Shown here: piece by piece, positions 31,899 through 40,366 of the stretch
How the letters are laid out: each line of letters begins with the position of its first letter
Position numbering within the stretch: the first letter of the stretch is position 1
Source: Saccharospirillaceae bacterium
Lineage (GTDB): Bacteria > Pseudomonadota > Gammaproteobacteria > Pseudomonadales > Oceanobacteraceae
Reading direction: 5' to 3'
NCBI GenBank assembly: GCA_022448365.1
Contig: JAKVCS010000003.1
Location: 186,001-250,000, forward strand
DNA length: 64,000 bases
Made by a program: the position numbers and the translations under genes
Notes under the pieces: generated by a model
The model's database searches: none
What the model saw: only the letters and a program-made list of their open reading frames with translations
What the model was told of the DNA's origin: nothing

Positions 31899-32259
31899 TT
31901 TCAAAATCTCGAACGGATGGAACCTGAACACCGCGCCGGGACGCGATATGAATAACAGAAAGAATTCCGTCAGCAATTACGGTAACGCCGACGTGCCGGA
32001 AATTACCGGCGCTATCAAACACACAGACCATTACGCCCGCCGTAGGACGGTCTACAACCTGAAATAAACTGGCCGATTTAACTTCGGCCAGGTTCATATC
32101 TTGCTGAACGGATGGCGACACCCACCCAAACTCAGGTAGCTCCGGCCAACCAAACTCAACCATCAGAATAATTCGAGCCAGGCCCCAGCAATCGCAGCCA
32201 CGAGGTACAGTTCGCCCCCGGTCCACATATTTAACCGTGGTATATTTATTTAGATTCAT
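31834..32259 (-). CDS. NlpC/P60 peptidase, gpK-like tail protein
   Basis: This 141-residue protein has the catalytic cysteine in RGCDCWGLARIIL (about residue 24) and the histidine in NFRHVGVTV. It corresponds to the C-terminal peptidase half of lambda gpK; the JAB domain of lambda K is absent. It is expected to cut peptidoglycan during DNA entry or to process the tip. Confidence 0.8.
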   Translation of the reverse strand: MNLNKYTTVKYVDRGRTVPRGCDCWGLARIILMVEFGWPELPEFGWVSPSVQQDMNLAEVKSASLFQVVDRPTAGVMVCVFDSAGNFRHVGVTVIADGILSVIHIASRRGVQVPSVRDFENDYGLTNSRIEYRQLRGNPGL

Positions 32260-32309
32260 TGGTACTTTTCAGAACAAAGAGGTCAGAATAAAAAGTAAGA
32301 ACAGCGAAG

Positions 32310-32840
32310 TCAGATCCAGATAAGCCCAGGCGCATTGTCTGCGGTGTATCGGGAATTTTCCCCGGCTGGAAATGCCTTATTGGTCAGATCGTGAAACGCA
32401 CACCCAACGGTGATGCCTTTTTCGACAGAGCCGGTTGCAGATTTCGCCGTCATCCGAAAGCTTTCGACTGGCGCAGAAAGGTTACTGCTCATATACCGGG
32501 ATACCGTTGCTGTTACCCTCTTGTCTGCATTCGACGCAATCGCATTTACAACATCACGTATCACAGAAATACCCGAACCATCCAAAGTCTGAATGCTAAA
32601 TTTCAGATCCTGACTACCCTGCTCAGTGCGGCTCGGCAGCTGCATATTTACAGCCGCCGGTTCGTACTCATGCATGATGCCAGACTCACCCAGCTCGACA
32701 GAACCAGAGCCACCATCCTGCGCCCAACCCTGAACCCAGCGCTTAGGCTGAGTCCATAGCGAGCAGTCCAGTTTCAGGGTCAGCAATTCGGTTTCGTCAA
32801 TGGGAGCAGAGGCGCATATAACGTTGATTGTGTGGGACAT
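32310..32840 (-). CDS. Minor tail protein (gpL position)
   Basis: This 176-residue, mostly beta protein lies between the tailspike and the NlpC gene. I cannot name a family with certainty; DUF1833-type tail proteins occupy this position in related phages. It has no cysteine cluster like lambda gpL (only scattered Cys). Its start overlaps the tailspike stop by one base. Confidence 0.6.
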   Translation of the reverse strand: MSHTINVICASAPIDETELLTLKLDCSLWTQPKRWVQGWAQDGGSGSVELGESGIMHEYEPAAVNMQLPSRTEQGSQDLKFSIQTLDGSGISVIRDVVNAIASNADKRVTATVSRYMSSNLSAPVESFRMTAKSATGSVEKGITVGCAFHDLTNKAFPAGENSRYTADNAPGLIWI

Positions 32841-34963
32841 TATTTAATCGTAACCCCAAACTTAGCATCACCACTCAACGATTTCGCCACAACTCGCAAC
32901 GTATAAATACCAACAACACCCTTCTCTACCAATTCGAACGAAGGATCGGCATCAAATCCAATAGGCGAAACAATATTATCTATATACATGACTGGCGGCT
33001 CTGATGAATTCGAGCCTGAGTGAATATATATTTTATATGACGCATGGGCGAGCCGCTCCTGATCATTAAATCGCGCAGAATTAATATCAACACCAAATGC
33101 ATGTTTAGAAATAGGATTTACGTATACATCAAATCCAATATCTAAATCCGAATCAAAGTCCTGACGTGAAATCCCCCTGTATTCCGCACTCCATTTTGCG
33201 GCACTCGCGCTATTACCGGAATCGACACAAACCCAACCAGATATATTACTGTTGCTATTGTCATTATATAGCTTATACCCAACCGGAATATATTGATTGA
33301 ATTCAGATGATTCTGGAGAGGACACATATTGCCAACTATTATAATTTGCATTGTAGTTAATAACTCCCGCGCCTGATTTCTCAATAGGTTTATTTACAGA
33401 ATTAGCCTGATTATTATGATGATTGACATTAAAGACCGACCCAGACCCTGATGAAACGAGTAGAGGAACAAACTCAACCGCATCGTTTTTATTACGAACA
33501 TCGATAATATTATCATGAATATTTAATCGCACATTTAATTCGCCTATTGCAGATTTAACACTCATCCAGACCAACCGACCATCATTCCGGGACAAACTAT
33601 TGAAACCACGATTATTGTGAATCGATATACCAGACCCCCTCAAGCCCTCCAGCATAAACAAAGGCCATGCCATGTTTGCTTTATCAAATGATTCATTGTA
33701 ATTATCATGAATACATAGTGCCGACCCAGTTTTACCCGATACAAAACCTTTTTGCATTGTATCTGGGTGATTATGAGAGATAAACCAGCCAGACACCGAG
33801 TACAAATCGATTGCATACTCTGAAAACCCATTCATTGAGCAATTCAAGAACCAGCCGTCCGAATATGCATCATTCTCTGTTTTCAACGCCGATTTCATTT
33901 CCCTAAAGCGACAATCTTTAATCCTCATGCCAACAGCATTAAAATTCACAATTGTCCCATCATGAAGCTTACCGGGAGCTAAAATACCAACCCCATTTAA
34001 TTCGCGAAAATGCATCTCTGTAAACTCAGGCCTATAATTACAGCTAATCACCCCATTAATCTCAATGCCGTCGTCCTGGCGACCATCAATTGCAAACTCT
34101 CGCATAGCGACACGTCGGCCGAGACTCTGAACTGAATATGAAAATCTATCAGACACGAGAATAGCCCCATAAACGCTATCACCAGATGCTGCATAGACAC
34201 GAGATAGTGCCTTCCCAAACCCAGAAATTGTCAAATTTCCTGGGTAAACTACGTCCTTACAATAAGTCACCCCTGCAATCCATCGAAACTCAAAACCAAG
34301 CTTTGAACATAATTTCATACAGGCCTCTACCTCGGAGGAGCTATCCTGGTCTCCAATATGCTGGCCAAACATCGTTGGAATTAGGAAATTTAGACTTGAT
34401 AAATCTCTGACCCAAGCACCATCTTTACCGCTATTATCACTAGGGAATGGTACATAAACACCGCGCAAGGGATCAGCGGAAACCCATTCGGAATAGTCGC
34501 CATACATGGCAATAAAGTCTCCTGACCCAGAGCCAGCTCTGGAATGACCATTCAAACGTACCGTTTCCCCTGGCTGATCTGGATTTCTGGTTGCCAAACT
34601 AGCTACATCAGACGAAACATCAGACCGGATATTCACCTGGTGAACCTGAACTTTTCCGGATTCGATATCCGCATATTCATTGGCACCGGCTAAATATTCT
34701 TCCAACGCCACATACCAAACACTATCAGACGATTTCCAAATATCATTCACGGCATAGGTTGCCCCGGAAAGCCACGAGCCACGGTTGCGAAATGGATTGT
34801 GGGCGGTCAGCCTATCTAATGTTTTCTTCAATGTTGGCAACTTTTTACCATTACCCAACTCAACATCCTTGGCCTCGCCGGAGTTGACGACCTGGTTAAT
34901 AACACCCAGATCGGTTTTTGCTTGTTTAAAATCTTCAACCGTGGGGATTACAGAATCACTCAT
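32840..34963 (-). CDS. Tailspike-like protein with probable beta-helix
   Basis: This 707-residue protein has residues about 1-110 as a particle-binding head (PTVEDFKQAKTDLGVINQVVNSG; LTAHNPFRNRGSWLSGATYAVNDIW resembles a carbohydrate-binding/tail-fibre adaptor). From about 190 there are repeating short strands with I/V/N-rich turns (SGFGKALSRVY, INGVISCNYRPEFTEMHFRE, ISIHNNRGF) typical of right-handed beta-helices. The C-terminus is a beta-sandwich-like region. It likely recognises or degrades surface polysaccharide. The gene is more AT-rich than its neighbours, which suggests recent acquisition, and it sits between M- and L-position genes and not at the end of the tail module. Confidence 0.72.
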   Translation of the reverse strand: MSDSVIPTVEDFKQAKTDLGVINQVVNSGEAKDVELGNGKKLPTLKKTLDRLTAHNPFRNRGSWLSGATYAVNDIWKSSDSVWYVALEEYLAGANEYADIESGKVQVHQVNIRSDVSSDVASLATRNPDQPGETVRLNGHSRAGSGSGDFIAMYGDYSEWVSADPLRGVYVPFPSDNSGKDGAWVRDLSSLNFLIPTMFGQHIGDQDSSSEVEACMKLCSKLGFEFRWIAGVTYCKDVVYPGNLTISGFGKALSRVYAASGDSVYGAILVSDRFSYSVQSLGRRVAMREFAIDGRQDDGIEINGVISCNYRPEFTEMHFRELNGVGILAPGKLHDGTIVNFNAVGMRIKDCRFREMKSALKTENDAYSDGWFLNCSMNGFSEYAIDLYSVSGWFISHNHPDTMQKGFVSGKTGSALCIHDNYNESFDKANMAWPLFMLEGLRGSGISIHNNRGFNSLSRNDGRLVWMSVKSAIGELNVRLNIHDNIIDVRNKNDAVEFVPLLVSSGSGSVFNVNHHNNQANSVNKPIEKSGAGVINYNANYNSWQYVSSPESSEFNQYIPVGYKLYNDNSNSNISGWVCVDSGNSASAAKWSAEYRGISRQDFDSDLDIGFDVYVNPISKHAFGVDINSARFNDQERLAHASYKIYIHSGSNSSEPPVMYIDNIVSPIGFDADPSFELVEKGVVGIYTLRVVAKSLSGDAKFGVTIK

Positions 34964-34977
34964 AAAAAATTACTCGA

Positions 34978-35475
34978 TTAATCGTTATTAACTAGATCGT
35001 TGTTATTCAGGGCATCAGACAGCACATCTGGAAGGCCATTAAACACCGAGGCTGTTTCATTGGTTTCGATAACCAGGCGAGTTAAATCAGGCTCTAATTT
35101 CGGCATCTCTCGGATGGACAGCTTTGTTTTAACAGTCCATTTTTCAGACGAAATAACGCTGACCGCATATTCATCTTCAAAACTACAAATACGCCGCTGA
35201 AGCCCTCGCGGTGTTTTCACCAACATGGAAAAGTCCTTGGCCCCGTTTTTCAGCTCGTTGCGCCACCAACTTTCAAAAATTGCGAGTTGATCATTGGTGA
35301 ATTTCCAAACAACAGAACCCGAGCGCGTCGGCGCATTAAGTGTTCGGTTTCTTTTCCGGGTATAACCGGAAACCATCTGAGTTCTAATGACGCCAGACAC
35401 CGATTTATAACCAAACCCTGACAGCTGTGGCAGAGGTAAAATACCGGGGTAGTCCGTCCAATTTATTTCCGTCAT
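34978..35475 (-). CDS. Minor tail protein (gpM position)
   Basis: This 165-residue protein directly follows the tape measure, overlapping it by 4 bases (ATGA). It contains KFTNDQLAIFESWWRNELKNGAKDF and LQRRICSFEDEYAVSV, a pattern I associate with small tail proteins that link the tape measure to the tip. Exact family not assigned. Confidence 0.65.
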   Translation of the reverse strand: MTEINWTDYPGILPLPQLSGFGYKSVSGVIRTQMVSGYTRKRNRTLNAPTRSGSVVWKFTNDQLAIFESWWRNELKNGAKDFSMLVKTPRGLQRRICSFEDEYAVSVISSEKWTVKTKLSIREMPKLEPDLTRLVIETNETASVFNGLPDVLSDALNNNDLVNND

Positions 35476-37586
35476 ATGGTCCCCGCCCTTTCCATGCCGT
35501 AGATGGATTCGAGCGCCATAGCCGCATCACCACCACTGCGAACATTGGCGACAAATACGGAAATAATTTCCTGCCCCTGATCATCTGCACTGCGCGATTG
35601 GGTACCGGCGCGACTGGCATCTTCGATAACATTCACAACAACACCGACACCACCGCCAGCTCCTTTGCCATTAGCAATATCAAACAGCTGTTTCTGTTGG
35701 CCTACGTTCAACACCATTTCGCGGCTATTAACCATGGCCAACAGGTTGTCGCCGGTATAGCTGTTACCGGGGATAATGCCGCCTTGCTCGAATGCACCGG
35801 CTATCGTCTGTCCGGCAACAATACCAACACCCGCATAACCCATTGCCCGGATAGCTCCACTGGCTATAGGACCCGCTACAGGGCCAAGCGCAAGAGCTTT
35901 AGCTGCCCCTTCTTCTGTGGACGTAATCATTGATGGAATTGCTGCGGCCTTCTGAGCCATAAAAGCCGCTTTGTAGATACCGGTGTTTTTCTTACCGGCA
36001 CTTTCTAAAAGGCTGGTAAATTGCCCGGTGGAAGATTGCAATGAAGAGTACGCAAGTTGTTGAGCACGCTTTTCAGCAGCCAGCCGTTTTTTCGTCTCTT
36101 CTTCAGCTTCTTTTGTTCGCTTGCGTTGGCTTTCTGCTTCACGTACTTCGATAGCCATGAGGCCCGCATCAAATTCCTCATAAGCCATGTCGCGGTACTC
36201 GGCCTGAAGCTCAGCCATACTTTCAAAACCACGCGCTTTCACTTCTTGCTCACTGAGTTGCCAAGCATCGATTTTGGCCAGGCGCTGATCCAGTTGGATA
36301 TTCAGCTTTTCATCTTCGGCAGCAAATTGCAGATCCATGGCAGCAAGTTCTTTCGCGTGCTTGTCCTGCGTTTTGGCCAGCTCTTTGGCCTCACGCTCAG
36401 CTTTTGCTACTGCAGCCTCATCAGCCTTATTCTTTTTGTACTCTTCTGCTGCATTAGCCGCTTCTGTCTCTGCAGCTAGCTCCTTCTTGCGAGCCTCCTG
36501 AATCGTTGCCATCTCTGCATTAATGGCATCGATTTCTGTCTGCTTATTCTGCGCACGGCGACTATCTTCGCGGCCATATGCCTCATCAACCGATTTAATC
36601 GTTGCCAGCTGAGCTTCAAGTTTTACCCGCTCTGCCAACAAATCGTTGAAACGCTCTTGGTCAGTGGTCTCAAGCCACTCATTAACCCGCTTTAATCCAT
36701 TAGCCATGCCGTTAAAAAAATCAACGACGACACCTGCGGGCGTCTCCCCCAAGATCTGCATCGTGCGCTGCCAGCGCTGTCCGAGCGTATCCAATGACCC
36801 AGCCACGGAACCGTTAGCTTCAGAAGAACCAGCACCGGCTATTTGGTCTGACAACGTTTCCAGAATAAAACGCTGGGCATCAGCAACACGCCCCGCATCT
36901 TCCATATCTTTGATAAATTGCTTCTGCGATTCTGAAAAAGAAACGCCAGAGCGAGACAATGCAGAAAGCCCCTTGCTTGGGCTTTCGAGTGCCTTACCAA
37001 GCTGTAAAGCAGACGATTTAGCATCGCCACCCATGACCGCCGCCATATCCTGAGACAGCGTAATCGCATCTTCAAAAACATCACCGGACACAGACTTAAA
37101 CGTCAGCAGAACGTTCTGGGCATCTTTTACCCCCTCGACACTAGCCAGCGTATTTAATGCGACTGAGCGAGCCATCTTATCCAGCTGATCCGCCGTTAAA
37201 CCTGAAGCATTACCTGTTGCCTTGAGCAAAGCCTCTGTTTTTGCGTTGCGTATATTCAGCTCATCAAATGCCTTTACAGCACCAGTCAAGATAAGAGTGA
37301 CGCCAGAAACCCCAAGACCCAAAGCGACCATTAGCGGATTAACACTGGTCAGCAGCGTTGCTAACGAGCCCAACCGACCAGAAACACCACCCAAAGGTCC
37401 CTGAAATGCAGCAACGTTTGTCGATGCATGTCGAACCCCCTGAGCCAACTTATTAATACCGCCATGGGTATCATTGGCGGCTTTTCTAACCTGAGTTAAC
37501 TGTCCAACCGATTGAGTCGCAGCCAACGCCAGTTTCTGGTTTTCCCCCTCAATAGAGATAACGTATTTATCCATTTTGGTAGACAT
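35472..37586 (-). CDS. Tail tape measure protein
   Basis: This 704-residue protein has an N-terminal helical region, a hydrophobic segment near 85-110 (LMVALGLGVSGVTLILTGAV), an alpha-rich stretch, a long charged coiled coil (about 330-520, with AAEEYKKNKADEAAVAKAEREAKEL) and a glycine-rich hydrophobic C-terminus (GPVAGPIASGAIRAMGYAGVGIVAG). This is the composition of siphovirus tape measures. At roughly 1.5 angstrom per residue the tail would be about 100 nm, which is an estimate only. Confidence 0.88.
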   Translation of the reverse strand: MSTKMDKYVISIEGENQKLALAATQSVGQLTQVRKAANDTHGGINKLAQGVRHASTNVAAFQGPLGGVSGRLGSLATLLTSVNPLMVALGLGVSGVTLILTGAVKAFDELNIRNAKTEALLKATGNASGLTADQLDKMARSVALNTLASVEGVKDAQNVLLTFKSVSGDVFEDAITLSQDMAAVMGGDAKSSALQLGKALESPSKGLSALSRSGVSFSESQKQFIKDMEDAGRVADAQRFILETLSDQIAGAGSSEANGSVAGSLDTLGQRWQRTMQILGETPAGVVVDFFNGMANGLKRVNEWLETTDQERFNDLLAERVKLEAQLATIKSVDEAYGREDSRRAQNKQTEIDAINAEMATIQEARKKELAAETEAANAAEEYKKNKADEAAVAKAEREAKELAKTQDKHAKELAAMDLQFAAEDEKLNIQLDQRLAKIDAWQLSEQEVKARGFESMAELQAEYRDMAYEEFDAGLMAIEVREAESQRKRTKEAEEETKKRLAAEKRAQQLAYSSLQSSTGQFTSLLESAGKKNTGIYKAAFMAQKAAAIPSMITSTEEGAAKALALGPVAGPIASGAIRAMGYAGVGIVAGQTIAGAFEQGGIIPGNSYTGDNLLAMVNSREMVLNVGQQKQLFDIANGKGAGGGVGVVVNVIEDASRAGTQSRSADDQGQEIISVFVANVRSGGDAAMALESIYGMERAGTI

Positions 37587-37598
37587 GACACCAATCCA

Positions 37599-37853
37599 CT
37601 ATTTAAAAACCGGGTAAAAATCAGAGGGCTTTGTTGGCTTTTTCACCAACCCGGAACTGTTAACCACAGATGAGCAAAGCTGCCCATTCCTGTAGCTTTC
37701 GATGCCATAACCCCACGGATTAACTTTGTAGTGCGCGTACCAGGTATCGATCTGCGAGCAAGACAAACGCCGAAGCATCCGACCCACATCAACAACACCC
37801 AAGCCAAGCGCTAAGACATGACTGAACCCGACTGGTGCGCAGCCGGACTCGGC
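37599..37853 (-). CDS. Tail assembly chaperone T domain (made by -1 frameshift from the G gene)
   Basis: These 84 codons are open from the slippery site to 37599. They contain WYAHYKVNPWGYGIESYR and KPSDFYPVFK, the pattern of gpT-type (DUF4035-like) tail chaperones. The segment has no ATG; the only possible independent start is TTG at 37802. The -1 frame stays open back to A AAA AAG at 37853-37859, so it is most likely translated as the tail of a 247-residue G-T fusion, as in lambda. Confidence 0.8.
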   Translation of the reverse strand, partial: AESGCAPVGFSHVLALGLGVVDVGRMLRRLSCSQIDTWYAHYKVNPWGYGIESYRNGQLCSSVVNSSGLVKKPTKPSDFYPVFK

Positions 37854-38341
37854 TTTTTTTCAGGTTCTTCATCAAGGTAATCCCACCCGTCACTAGCGGC
37901 GATTTCCTCGTCTATCGACTTTAAGCTGGCCTCTGGCTCAGCCTCAGTCTGCTCAATATCAAAAGGCAACTGACTTAGCTGCACACATTCACGAAACAGA
38001 GCTGCAAGCAATTCATCCGGCAACCGCCGCAAACGCCACTGAATAAACCACGCAGGCATGTACCACCGCCGCATATGCAGAGACCCAACATCAACCGCCA
38101 TTACCAGGTTCTTAACGATGACGGCCAGGCTTTCATCACTACCGACGCCAACGCTTCTCTGCAGAAATTCGATACGCTGCTGAGCCGTCAGCTCAACCAA
38201 AACAACGCGCCAACCGAGGTGCTCGAAACGCTTGGTCTTAAACCCCACTCCTGCAACCGGCATCAACCAGATCAGAAAGCCAAAAACAAAAACGGCCAGC
38301 ACCAGGCTGACCGCTAATAAGTAGAGTTGTTCTAATTGCAT
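37811..38341 (-). CDS. Tail assembly chaperone G-like protein
   Basis: This 176-residue protein starts at ATG 38341, one base after the tail tube stop. The N-terminal 30 residues are unusually hydrophobic (LYLLAVSLVLAVFVFGFLIWLM). The rest (ELTAQQRIEFLQRSV, DELLAALFRECVQLSQLPFD) fits tail chaperones. It ends in an acidic segment that carries the frameshift site at Lys162-Lys163. In lambda a few percent of ribosomes shift to make GT, which recruits tail tube protein to the tape measure. Confidence 0.72.
   Translation of the reverse strand: MQLEQLYLLAVSLVLAVFVFGFLIWLMPVAGVGFKTKRFEHLGWRVVLVELTAQQRIEFLQRSVGVGSDESLAVIVKNLVMAVDVGSLHMRRWYMPAWFIQWRLRRLPDELLAALFRECVQLSQLPFDIEQTEAEPEASLKSIDEEIAASDGWDYLDEEPEKKPSPAAHQSGSVMS
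37853..37860 (-). other. Programmed -1 ribosomal frameshift site
   Basis: On the coding strand the sequence is CCT GAA AAA AAG CCG in the zero frame, giving the heptamer A AAA AAG, the dnaX-type slippery site. Slipping back one base continues as AAA GCC GAG TCC and stays open for 84 codons. A short GC stem (GCCG/CGGC) directly follows and might help pausing. Confidence 0.82.
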
Positions 38342-38342
38342 G

Positions 38343-38780
38343 TTAGGCTCCGGCTGCAATTTCCACAGGTAACAGCTTACGCTTTAAGGAGTAGCTTTTT
38401 TGCAGCTCTTCCTCACTTGCTTCGCTGCCGCCTTTTTTAGTCAGAGTGCCGCGATGAATCTCAATCGAGTCATCGACCCATTCAACTTTGATATCCAGCA
38501 CCTTGCCCAGACTGCCCGCTACCAACTGCTGACCGGGATCACCACTCTCAACATATTTATATCCGAACGTGGCTTCGCCCGGCTCAACCATACCAGCAGT
38601 ATGACCAATGACATTATCCTCTGGGTCCAGCGTTGTATCTTCTTGAGTGTTAACCGTCTGATCACCTGGAGCAAATGACTTGATGCCCTTTACGCGAACG
38701 TAATCAGAATCATCCTTTGACGGCGCTGCCGACTCATCCACGACCACACGCGCATAAACTTTTAAACCCTTACCTTTCAT
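38343..38780 (-). CDS. Major tail tube protein
   Basis: This 145-residue protein is of tail-tube size, largely beta, with regular strands (YVRVKGIKSFAPGDQTVNTQED; GEATFGYKYVESGDPGQQLVAG). It lies between the terminator protein and chaperone genes, the lambda gpV position. The C-terminal Ig-like domain of lambda gpV is absent. Confidence 0.8.
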   Translation of the reverse strand: MKGKGLKVYARVVVDESAAPSKDDSDYVRVKGIKSFAPGDQTVNTQEDTTLDPEDNVIGHTAGMVEPGEATFGYKYVESGDPGQQLVAGSLGKVLDIKVEWVDDSIEIHRGTLTKKGGSEASEEELQKSYSLKRKLLPVEIAAGA

Positions 38781-38795
38781 CGTTTCTTACCCTGC

Positions 38796-39215
38796 TTAGT
38801 TAGAAAATTTCACATCAAAAAAGAAATATACGCCCGGCGTAGAGCCATCCTGAGAAGGTTTAAACTCTCCACCGTCACGTTTGATATCACCATCGATAGG
38901 CAAATCCATAATCACTTCACGGATACGACCAGCTTCGCCATCGAGAACACTCTGATCGTTACCGCCAGCTTCATTGAAATAGCCTACGGTCAGGCGAGTG
39001 GTGACTTCATACTGATCACTATCGAGGTCACCGTCCTCTTCGTTCTCATCCCAGTCTTCAAAAAATACCGTGAAGAACTCGGAGAGGTTCACACCATCGT
39101 CCTCATCAGAAACAACGCTGGTCAGCTCTGCAGTTAAAACACTGCGGTCAGCGTATGCAGCTTTTAAAGCGCCCTTGACGGCGTTACGTAAATTGATCAT
39201 TGGCTGCAACGTCAC
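38796..39215 (-). CDS. Tail terminator (gpU-like)
   Basis: This 139-residue protein begins with a helix (NLRNAVKGALKAAYADRSVL), followed by acidic strands (TVFFEDWDENEEDGDLDSDQ) and VTTRLTVGYFNEAG. The size, fold pattern and place just before the tail tube gene match lambda gpU, which caps the tail tube. It overlaps the upstream gene by 4 bases (ATGA). Confidence 0.75.
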   Translation of the reverse strand: MTLQPMINLRNAVKGALKAAYADRSVLTAELTSVVSDEDDGVNLSEFFTVFFEDWDENEEDGDLDSDQYEVTTRLTVGYFNEAGGNDQSVLDGEAGRIREVIMDLPIDGDIKRDGGEFKPSQDGSTPGVYFFFDVKFSN

Positions 39216-39733
39216 CGGCCAGCCCTCCGTTTTAATTCGTGTTGATAGAGCCGTTGAAAATCGGACTTCATGACTCGCCTAACAACTTTCGGTGTAATGG
39301 TATTAACCGGCTCTCTGATAATTACCTTCGGCGCTTCCAATGGATACCGCGCCCGTCCTTTGCGCCTCAGCACATGCTGACGACCTTTAGAACCAACTTT
39401 TTGAATAAATGCGTGATCATAAAAACGACTACCAGCACGAACGCCGCGCCGGGTTTGCCGCGCACCCAATGCAATGGCAGAAACAGCACGACGATAAAAT
39501 CCAATCGATGCCGACTTCTTAGGAGTCGCCCTGCTAATCACCGCCCGCTTCTTAATGGCCGACGGCCTGATTTTGCTTTCTTTCGCCACACCACGAACAA
39601 CACGTGTTTTCGCCTTGGCTAATGTTTTGTTAATGGCAGTCCTTTGCGCTGCGGGTACATCCTTTAAAGCGTATTTTTTGAGCCGCTTTTCAACCAGTTT
39701 TAGCATCTGGTCGTTTTTTGATGAGGTAGTCAT
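39212..39733 (-). CDS. Minor tail protein Z-like / head-tail connector
   Basis: This 173-residue, strongly basic protein (RTAINKTLAKAKTRVVRGVAKE, RRGVRAGSRFYDHAFIQKVG, RPRR-like clusters) matches the prophage minor tail protein Z pattern, in which the N-terminal helix-rich part is followed by PKVVRRVMKSDFQRLYQHEL. It acts at the head-tail joint. ATGA overlap with the next upstream gene. Confidence 0.75.
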   Translation of the reverse strand: MTTSSKNDQMLKLVEKRLKKYALKDVPAAQRTAINKTLAKAKTRVVRGVAKESKIRPSAIKKRAVISRATPKKSASIGFYRRAVSAIALGARQTRRGVRAGSRFYDHAFIQKVGSKGRQHVLRRKGRARYPLEAPKVIIREPVNTITPKVVRRVMKSDFQRLYQHELKRRAGR

Positions 39734-40053
39734 GCGAGCTTTTCCCGCTTCAGTTCATAAATAATCGAGACTGTATCACGCTCAAGAATTTTCCCAACCC
39801 GGTACTTTCCAACGACCAAACCATCATCATCCAGAGCCAGAACAATCTCATTTTCTTTTAAAGGCATAGAAACAGCGACCGTAATCTCGTTGGTAGCTTT
39901 GATATACCGACCATCAATATCCCGGTAAATACCAGGCTGAATGATGGCCCGCATACCACGCTCCGGGCCACCTCCCTGAACAAGTACGTTCTGACCGAAA
40001 TCGAACAAGAAAATATTCTCCATGTCGTCAGCCAGAATATCGTTCATGTTCAC
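39730..40053 (-). CDS. Head-tail joining protein (FII-like position)
   Basis: This 107-residue beta-rich protein has MNMNDILADDMENIFLFDFGQNV at the N-terminus. Size and position between the capsid/accessory genes and the Z-like gene match head-tail joining proteins such as lambda gpFII. Family inferred mainly from position. Confidence 0.65.
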   Translation of the reverse strand: MNMNDILADDMENIFLFDFGQNVLVQGGGPERGMRAIIQPGIYRDIDGRYIKATNEITVAVSMPLKENEIVLALDDDGLVVGKYRVGKILERDTVSIIYELKREKLA

Positions 40054-40055
40054 GA

Positions 40056-40283
40056 TTAATCACCCAGGTCGAATTCGTCTTCATCTTTAACCGTCAGGTC
40101 TTTTGCACCCTTGGTTTCTTCAACAACCTCCCCCTTACCGTTAGCGACCAGCTCACGTCCCAGCGCCACAGAAACCGCAACAATAACTGGCTTCTTTTCT
40201 TCGCCTGGAACGATGATTTCACCACCAAACATAAAGGCTCGTTGAACCTTCACATAAGCTTTTTTAACTTGCTTTTTAGCCAT
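40056..40283 (-). CDS. Small head accessory protein
   Basis: This 75-residue protein has a basic N-terminus (AKKQVKKAYVKVQRAF) and an acidic C-terminus (KDLTVKDEDEFDLGD). It lies directly after the capsid terminator, where lambda has FI. I recognise no motif. Role in head maturation is inferred from place only. Confidence 0.55.
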   Translation of the reverse strand: MAKKQVKKAYVKVQRAFMFGGEIIVPGEEKKPVIVAVSVALGRELVANGKGEVVEETKGAKDLTVKDEDEFDLGD

Positions 40284-40318
40284 CAGAATTCCCCTGATTT
40301 TTTCAAATTGGAAATAAA

Positions 40319-40346
40319 AAAGCGGCTCCGATATCGAAGCCGCTTT
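40319..40346 (-). terminator. Terminator behind the capsid gene
   Basis: Stem AAAGCGGCT/AGCCGCTTT with an inner CGAT/ATCG extension. In the minus direction it is followed by TTTTTTATTT. It lies 20 bases past the capsid stop. Confidence 0.8.
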
Positions 40347-40366
40347 AGTCTATTTAACGCTCGGAC

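Noticed and set aside
36057-36479. 140-codon Phe/Leu-rich plus-strand frame opposite the tape measure
   Set aside because: It is the complement of the Lys/Glu-rich coiled coil; the apparent membrane helices are an artefact of reading the reverse strand.
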